From assembly GCA_009702725.1 (NCBI GenBank), contig WLHM01000023.1, positions 1 to 10,387 on the forward strand: a stretch of DNA of 10,387 nt, given 5' to 3'. A program made the position numbers and the translations under genes. This document shows positions 6,170 to 10,387 of the stretch, piece by piece (positions within the stretch are counted from its first letter, which is position 1; every line of letters starts with the position of its first letter). This DNA comes from Actinomycetota bacterium. Its GTDB lineage: Bacteria > Actinomycetota > Actinomycetes > S36-B12. The notes under the pieces are model-generated. The model did no database searches. It worked only from the letters and a program-made list of their open reading frames with translations, and had not been told where the DNA came from.

Positions 6170-7031
6170 AGCCTTGCTCTCGCACTAAGTCCTGATCCTC
6201 TCGGTACTTAAGCACTGAACCCAAGGTCTGCGAAACCGCTTCAGCGCTCAGCCGGTCAACGCCTAACAGCATTGACGCATGTACCCAGTCGATCGCTTCT
6301 GCAACACCCGGTGGTTTTTGCACGTCTAAGCTGCGAAGCCGCTGCACTGCTCCTGCTATTTGCGCAGCTAGTTCCGGTGAGGCCTCCGGGACCCGCAAAC
6401 GAACAATCGATATGGCGTGCTCAAGATTCGGGTAGTCGATCCAGTGGTAAAGGCAGCGCCGCTTCAGGGCGTCATGCAGATCGCGGGTGCGATTGGAAGT
6501 CAAGATCACAACGGGCGGAATTGTGGCCCGCAGCGTGCCGAGCTCTGGAACAGTGACGGTCGACTCGGCCAACATTTCAAAAAGGAATGCCTCAAACTCC
6601 TCATCAGCGCGATCGATCTCGTCGATTAACAACACCGCAGGGTTTGGGCCTTGGTGTTCCAATGCTTGCAAGAGCGGGCGCTCGACTAAATACTCGCGAC
6701 TAAAAAGGGATTCTTCGGCAAGATCTGATCCGCGAGCCTCCGCAAGTCGGATCCCAAGTAGCTGCCGAGGGTAGTTCCATTCGTACAAAGCTTCAGAGGC
6801 GTCAATCCCTTCGAAGCATTGCAGTCGAATGAGCGGGGTGTCGAGCATCGTCGCGAGCGCTTTGGCCGCTTGAGTTTTGCCCACCCCGGCTTCACCTTCC
6901 AGCAACAAAGGTTGTGGGAGACGAACCGCGCAAAATAGTGCCGTGGCCAGGCCTATTTCGGTCAAGTAGTCATGCTCGGCAAGCCCTGCTATCAAATCTT
7001 GTGGTGATGAAATTTGGTCGGCGATGTTCAC
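6147..7031 (-). CDS. coxD: CoxD-type MoxR-family AAA+ ATPase
   Basis: This is a AAA+ ATPase of the MoxR group, 294 residues from the GTG at 7031. In Oligotropha, CoxD is a membrane-associated chaperone-like ATPase needed to form the sulfurated Mo-Cu centre of CO dehydrogenase. Visible motifs are Walker A GEAGVGKT (46-53), Walker B LLIDEID (134-140), sensor 1 LTSN (177-180) and the arginine-finger segment KRRC (190-193). The MoxR-like stretch QCFEGIDASEALYEWNYPRQLL lies at about 71-92. The GTG start forms a GTGA overlap with the upstream xdhC-like stop, and the end overlaps coxE. The AAA+/VWA pair next to coxL and an XdhC-like gene makes CoxD more likely than a generic MoxR. Confidence 0.93.
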   Translation of the reverse strand: MNIADQISSPQDLIAGLAEHDYLTEIGLATALFCAVRLPQPLLLEGEAGVGKTQAAKALATMLDTPLIRLQCFEGIDASEALYEWNYPRQLLGIRLAEARGSDLAEESLFSREYLVERPLLQALEHQGPNPAVLLIDEIDRADEEFEAFLFEMLAESTVTVPELGTLRATIPPVVILTSNRTRDLHDALKRRCLYHWIDYPNLEHAISIVRLRVPEASPELAAQIAGAVQRLRSLDVQKPPGVAEAIDWVHASMLLGVDRLSAEAVSQTLGSVLKYREDQDLVREQGFDWVAGA

Positions 7032-7960
7032 GCGACTCCTGCGAACTTGGCTGGATCACTTAGGAACTTCTCCTTGCATCCAAGGCAGCAGAAGTACCAG
7101 CGAGAACCGTCATGATCTGCATGAATACTGGATTCGACCGCGGCGACCACCATGTTGCAGATCGGGTCATTTGCCAATGCTGCGTCACTGGCTGAGTCAC
7201 CGGCGTAGACCACATCGCCTTTCCCGGCCCCAAGTAACGGCAATTCTCGGATCCTTTTCGGAGCTCGCCTACCTTCAATGATCTCAGCAAAAATAGATAG
7301 GGCGATCTCTTCTGGGGTTTGTGCGCCGATATTTAACCCGGCCGGGGCATGTACGCGAGCCCGCATGTCAGGGGTGACATCGAGCGAATCGAGTACGGCC
7401 GACCCTCGCTTGGGGCTGGCGACAAGCCCTACATAAGGGACATTCGCTTTTAGCGCTGAGATGATCGCCGCTTCCTCATCATCACCGTGCGAGGCAAGAA
7501 TTACCGCATCAACATTGGTTAGCGGCCCTGTTACCCATGGAGCAACCTCATAGCCCAAGGTGGAGCCGATTGCATTTAATGCCTGAGCGATTGGGCTATC
7601 ACCAAGCACTCGCACGAGCGGTGCTGGAAAAACCGGCTCCATAAAAATCTCCAAGGTGCCACCGGAAAGGCAGGGGTTGTGGACCACTAACTTCCCGTGT
7701 TGATCAGGTTCAGGGATTGGTGCGATACGCAGCAGTACACATTCGCCGGTGTCCAAAGCCGAAAGCCCTTGGGCTCGCACCGTCGCCTCAGCACATTGCC
7801 CACCAACGAAACCCACCATAGTCCCGTCACCAAGGATCAGTGCTTCGTCACCGGGCTTGGCTGAAGTTGGCTTCTCCGCAAATACAACACGGGCGTGCAC
7901 GAAAGGAATCCGACTAGCCGTTAGCTGATCGGCCCTTTCGCGCACTGCCCGTCTTGTCAT
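7028..7960 (-). CDS. coxF: XdhC/CoxF-family maturation protein with C-terminal YHS domain
   Basis: XdhC/CoxF proteins bind molybdenum cofactor and help mature molybdo-hydroxylases. From the ATG at 7960 this one has 310 residues. The N-terminal XdhC/CoxI domain has VGFVGGQCAEATV (49-61), where the family has GGxCxE. The Rossmann-like C-terminal XdhC domain starts at VRVLGDSPIAQAL (116-128), with SHGDDEEAAI (158-167), YVGLVASPKRG (176-186) and the hallmark APAGLNIGAQTPEEIALSIFAEI (205-227). A separate YHS domain follows after about residue 264: DPICNM (265-270), then YFCCLGC (289-295) and a final F/DP motif (KFLSDPAKF). Its cysteines suggest metal binding. A TTG at 7966 is an alternative start; AAGAAAG supports the ATG. 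It starts 16 bases after coxL and overlaps coxD by 4. The symbol is given by analogy to Oligotropha CoxF; the YHS part has no counterpart in the classical protein that I recall. Confidence 0.88.
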   Translation of the reverse strand: MTRRAVRERADQLTASRIPFVHARVVFAEKPTSAKPGDEALILGDGTMVGFVGGQCAEATVRAQGLSALDTGECVLLRIAPIPEPDQHGKLVVHNPCLSGGTLEIFMEPVFPAPLVRVLGDSPIAQALNAIGSTLGYEVAPWVTGPLTNVDAVILASHGDDEEAAIISALKANVPYVGLVASPKRGSAVLDSLDVTPDMRARVHAPAGLNIGAQTPEEIALSIFAEIIEGRRAPKRIRELPLLGAGKGDVVYAGDSASDAALANDPICNMVVAAVESSIHADHDGSRWYFCCLGCKEKFLSDPAKFAGVA

Positions 7961-7976
7961 GCTCAACTTTCTTCAG

Positions 7977-10387
7977 TTACTCGATTGCCATATCCACGCG
8001 GATGGGATTGCCTTGAATCGCCCGCCACACATTGGATGGGGTCAACGGCATGTCCGCGTGCCTTACCCCAAATGGGCTCAGCGCATCTATTACCGCATTG
8101 ACCACAGCCGCCGGTGATCCAACGGTAGCTGATTCACCAACGCCCTTTGCCCCGATCGGGTGATGGGGTGATGGGGTGACGGTTTCACCAAGCTCCCAGT
8201 CTGGGCACTCTACGGCCGTCGGGAGCAGGTAGTCCATGAAGGAACCACCCAGATTGTTGCCATCGTTATCGAAGGCAATTAGCTCCATTAAGGCCATCCC
8301 GACACCATCAGCCAAGCCACCATGGACCTGGCCTTCGACGATCATCGGGTTAATGCGCGTGCCGCAGTCATCAACCGCAATGAATCTACGCACTTTGACC
8401 TGCCCGGTCCCTGGGTCCACATCCACAACGCAGATATAGCAGCCGTAGGGATAGGTGAGGCTTGGTGGGTTGTAAACCGCCGTCGCGTCAAGGTGGCCTT
8501 CAACCCCTTCGGGCAGTTCGAGTGAACTGTGCGAAAGCAGGGCGATTTCGGCAATTGTCTTGCCCCGCTCCTTATCGCCTTTCACGTACCAACGACCTAA
8601 CTCCCAGTCCAGGTCATCTGGTGCACACTCCAAAGCGGCCGCCGCAACGATGCGAGCGCGATCACGAACCTTGCGCGCCACCACCGATGCTGCAGCGCCC
8701 GAGACAGGAGTAGACCGCGAACCATAGGTACCGAGGCCAAATGGCGTGTTATCAGTATCGCCATGAAGGACTTCAATATCCTCAGGTGGAATACCCAGCT
8801 CATGGGCGACAATTTGCGCGAAAGTTGTCTCATGACCTTGCCCCTGGCTCTGCACCGACAAACGCAGTTGCGCTTTGCCGGTCGGGTGTACACGCAATTC
8901 AATGCCATCGGCCATACCTAAGCCGAGGATGTCCATGTCCCTGCGGGGGCCCGCGCCTACTCCTTCGGTGAAGAAAGAAATCCCGATACCCATGTATTCG
9001 CCGCGAGTGCGTTTTTCGGCTTGCTCACGACGAAGTTCGTCATAACCGGCCATCTCCATCGCCACCCGCATCGTCTTTTCATATTGACCTGAGTCATACT
9101 CCCAACCGGTCGGTGAGGTGTACGGGAACTGCTCTGGACGCAACAGATTCTTCAAGCGAAGTTCGGCCGGATCCATCTGCAATTCCTGAGCTAGACAATC
9201 CACCACCCGCTCAATTACATAAGCAGCCTCAGTAATACGGAACGAGCACGCATATGCGACCCCTCCCGGGGCCTTATTCGTGTATACCGGCGTCACTTTG
9301 CAATGTGCGTCTGGATAGTCATATGACCCTGAGAAAATATTGAAGAAACCTGCCGGGTAATTAGTCGGCTGGGCCACCCCATTAAATGCACCGTGATCGG
9401 CCAGAACATCTACATCAACAGCCAAAATTTTGCCCTCTTTGGTGGCTGCGATGGAGGCTGTCATGTGGTAGTCGCGAGCGAAACCCGTGGAAATTAGATT
9501 CTCGTTGCGATCTTCCATCCACTTAACCGGCTTACCGGTGACGATCGTGCCGATAACCGAAAGCACGTAACCGGGATAGACCGGCACCTTATTGCCGAAC
9601 CCACCACCGATATCTGGGCTGATAATCCGGATTTTCTGCTCTGGGAGCCCAGCTACCATCGCGTACACCGTGCGGTGCGCATGTGGTGCCTGTGTTGTCG
9701 TATACATGGTCAATTGCCCGGTCACTTTGTCGAGGTATGACACTGAACCGCAAGTTTCCATGGGAGATGGGTGCACCCGCGGGTACATGATCTCCTGAGT
9801 GACAACTACGCAATTGGGGTCTGCCTTAGCAGCGGCCATTGCCGCGGCTGTCGACTCCGCATTACCGGATTCCCAGGTTTTGTTCCCATGAACGTCAGTA
9901 ATGCTGTTATCCGTTTGACCCTTATCGTCACGAATAATCGGTGCTCCAGCATCCATGGCGCGCTTGGCATCCATGACCGGCTCCAATATTTCGTACTCAA
10001 CATCAATCAACTCAAGTGCATCCTTGGCGATGTACCGGGTTTCAGCGATGACATAAGCCACCTCCTGCCCTTGAAAACGAACTTTGTCCGTCGCAAGAAC
10101 CGCCTGCGTGTCGTAGGAAAGCGTAGGCATCCAGGCGAAGTTGTCACCGAGAAGTGATGGACGCGGAATTCCTTCCAGGATTTTTCCGGTAATTACAGCC
10201 ACTACCCCTGGCAGTGCTTCTGCGGCAGAGGCGTCGATTGAAATAATCCGCGCGTGAGCATGCGGGCTTCGCAAGATGGCGCTGTGCAGCATGCCTGGCA
10301 GATTTACATCGTCAACATAGTTACCTTGGCCACGCACAAAACGTACGTCCTCGACTCGACGCATGGAACCAAACCCGATCGGGTTTC
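7977..10387 (-). CDS. coxL: Aerobic CO dehydrogenase large subunit CoxL, form I (5' end outside window)
   Basis: CoxL is the catalytic subunit that oxidises CO with water to CO2 at a Mo-S-Cu site and passes electrons through the CoxS iron-sulfur and CoxM FAD subunits. The frame is open to the window edge, giving 802 visible residues. The reading before the internal ATG at 10364 (NPIGFGSM-RRVEDVRFVRGQG) is the expected N-terminus, so the true start lies about 8-12 codons beyond 10387. Numbering from that ATG, the form I active-site loop AYACSFR is at 370-376 (bases 9237-9257); its Cys matches the copper-binding Cys388 of Oligotropha. Other landmarks are GGGFGNK (253-259), the GQGHETTFAQ region, and GVGESATVG with the catalytic Glu at 744 (Glu763 in Oligotropha). 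Form II enzymes have AYRGAGR instead, so this is a bona fide CO oxidiser by sequence. It is followed by maturation genes with no terminator. Confidence 0.96.
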   Translation of the reverse strand, partial: NPIGFGSMRRVEDVRFVRGQGNYVDDVNLPGMLHSAILRSPHAHARIISIDASAAEALPGVVAVITGKILEGIPRPSLLGDNFAWMPTLSYDTQAVLATDKVRFQGQEVAYVIAETRYIAKDALELIDVEYEILEPVMDAKRAMDAGAPIIRDDKGQTDNSITDVHGNKTWESGNAESTAAAMAAAKADPNCVVVTQEIMYPRVHPSPMETCGSVSYLDKVTGQLTMYTTTQAPHAHRTVYAMVAGLPEQKIRIISPDIGGGFGNKVPVYPGYVLSVIGTIVTGKPVKWMEDRNENLISTGFARDYHMTASIAATKEGKILAVDVDVLADHGAFNGVAQPTNYPAGFFNIFSGSYDYPDAHCKVTPVYTNKAPGGVAYACSFRITEAAYVIERVVDCLAQELQMDPAELRLKNLLRPEQFPYTSPTGWEYDSGQYEKTMRVAMEMAGYDELRREQAEKRTRGEYMGIGISFFTEGVGAGPRRDMDILGLGMADGIELRVHPTGKAQLRLSVQSQGQGHETTFAQIVAHELGIPPEDIEVLHGDTDNTPFGLGTYGSRSTPVSGAAASVVARKVRDRARIVAAAALECAPDDLDWELGRWYVKGDKERGKTIAEIALLSHSSLELPEGVEGHLDATAVYNPPSLTYPYGCYICVVDVDPGTGQVKVRRFIAVDDCGTRINPMIVEGQVHGGLADGVGMALMELIAFDNDGNNLGGSFMDYLLPTAVECPDWELGETVTPSPHHPIGAKGVGESATVGSPAAVVNAVIDALSPFGVRHADMPLTPSNVWRAIQGNPIRVDMAIE

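Noticed and set aside
8159..8181. Short TGATGGGG-like tandem repeat
   Set aside because: It encodes the conserved CoxL stretch SPHHPIGAKG, so the repetition is a product of codon choice in a conserved motif and not an independent repeat element.

Overview
The window looks like the chromosome of an actinomycete (Actinomycetota) of moderate GC content. The case rests on the protein families, the actinobacterial-type PHO boxes (11-base direct repeats starting GTTCA/GTTAA), frequent GTG starts with GTGA stop/start overlaps, and the moeA-moaC-mog gene order. I cannot place it to genus. Every gene I can support lies on the minus strand, so transcription runs from high to low coordinates. Apart from one gap of about 150 bases (2613-2759) and a 50-90 base spacer around 1343-1430, the window is fully coding.

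Region A (10387 down to about 2760) is the distal part of an aerobic carbon monoxide dehydrogenase operon. It starts inside coxL, the Mo-Cu catalytic large subunit, which carries the form I signature AYACSFR. Next come three maturation genes: an XdhC/CoxF-type protein with a fused C-terminal YHS metal-binding domain, a MoxR-type AAA+ ATPase (coxD), and a VWA/MIDAS protein (coxE). Three molybdenum-cofactor genes follow without a break: moeA, moaC and a mog/moaB-type gene. Neighbours overlap by 4-23 bases or are separated by at most about 16 bases. Enzyme, active-site assembly and cofactor synthesis therefore appear to be expressed together. The operon promoter and the coxM/coxS genes are outside the window.

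The mog gene is broken. An in-frame TAA sits exactly where the conserved serine of the NxPGS-GG loop belongs. The next 27 codons still read as a normal MogA/MoaB C-terminus, up to a second TAA that lies inside a perfect 11-bp hairpin.

Region B (about 2740 down to 1) is a phosphate-uptake locus: a Pit-family transporter, then pstC and the start of pstA, the two permeases of the high-affinity phosphate ABC transporter. A two-unit PHO box with a well-spaced -10 element precedes pit, and a three-unit PHO box sits between pit and pstC. Both suggest PhoP control under phosphate starvation. No pstS lies in front of pstC.

I see no mobile element, RNA gene, CRISPR array or clearly new system. The most notable points are the mog nonsense codon, the XdhC-YHS fusion in a copper-enzyme operon, and the two PHO boxes.
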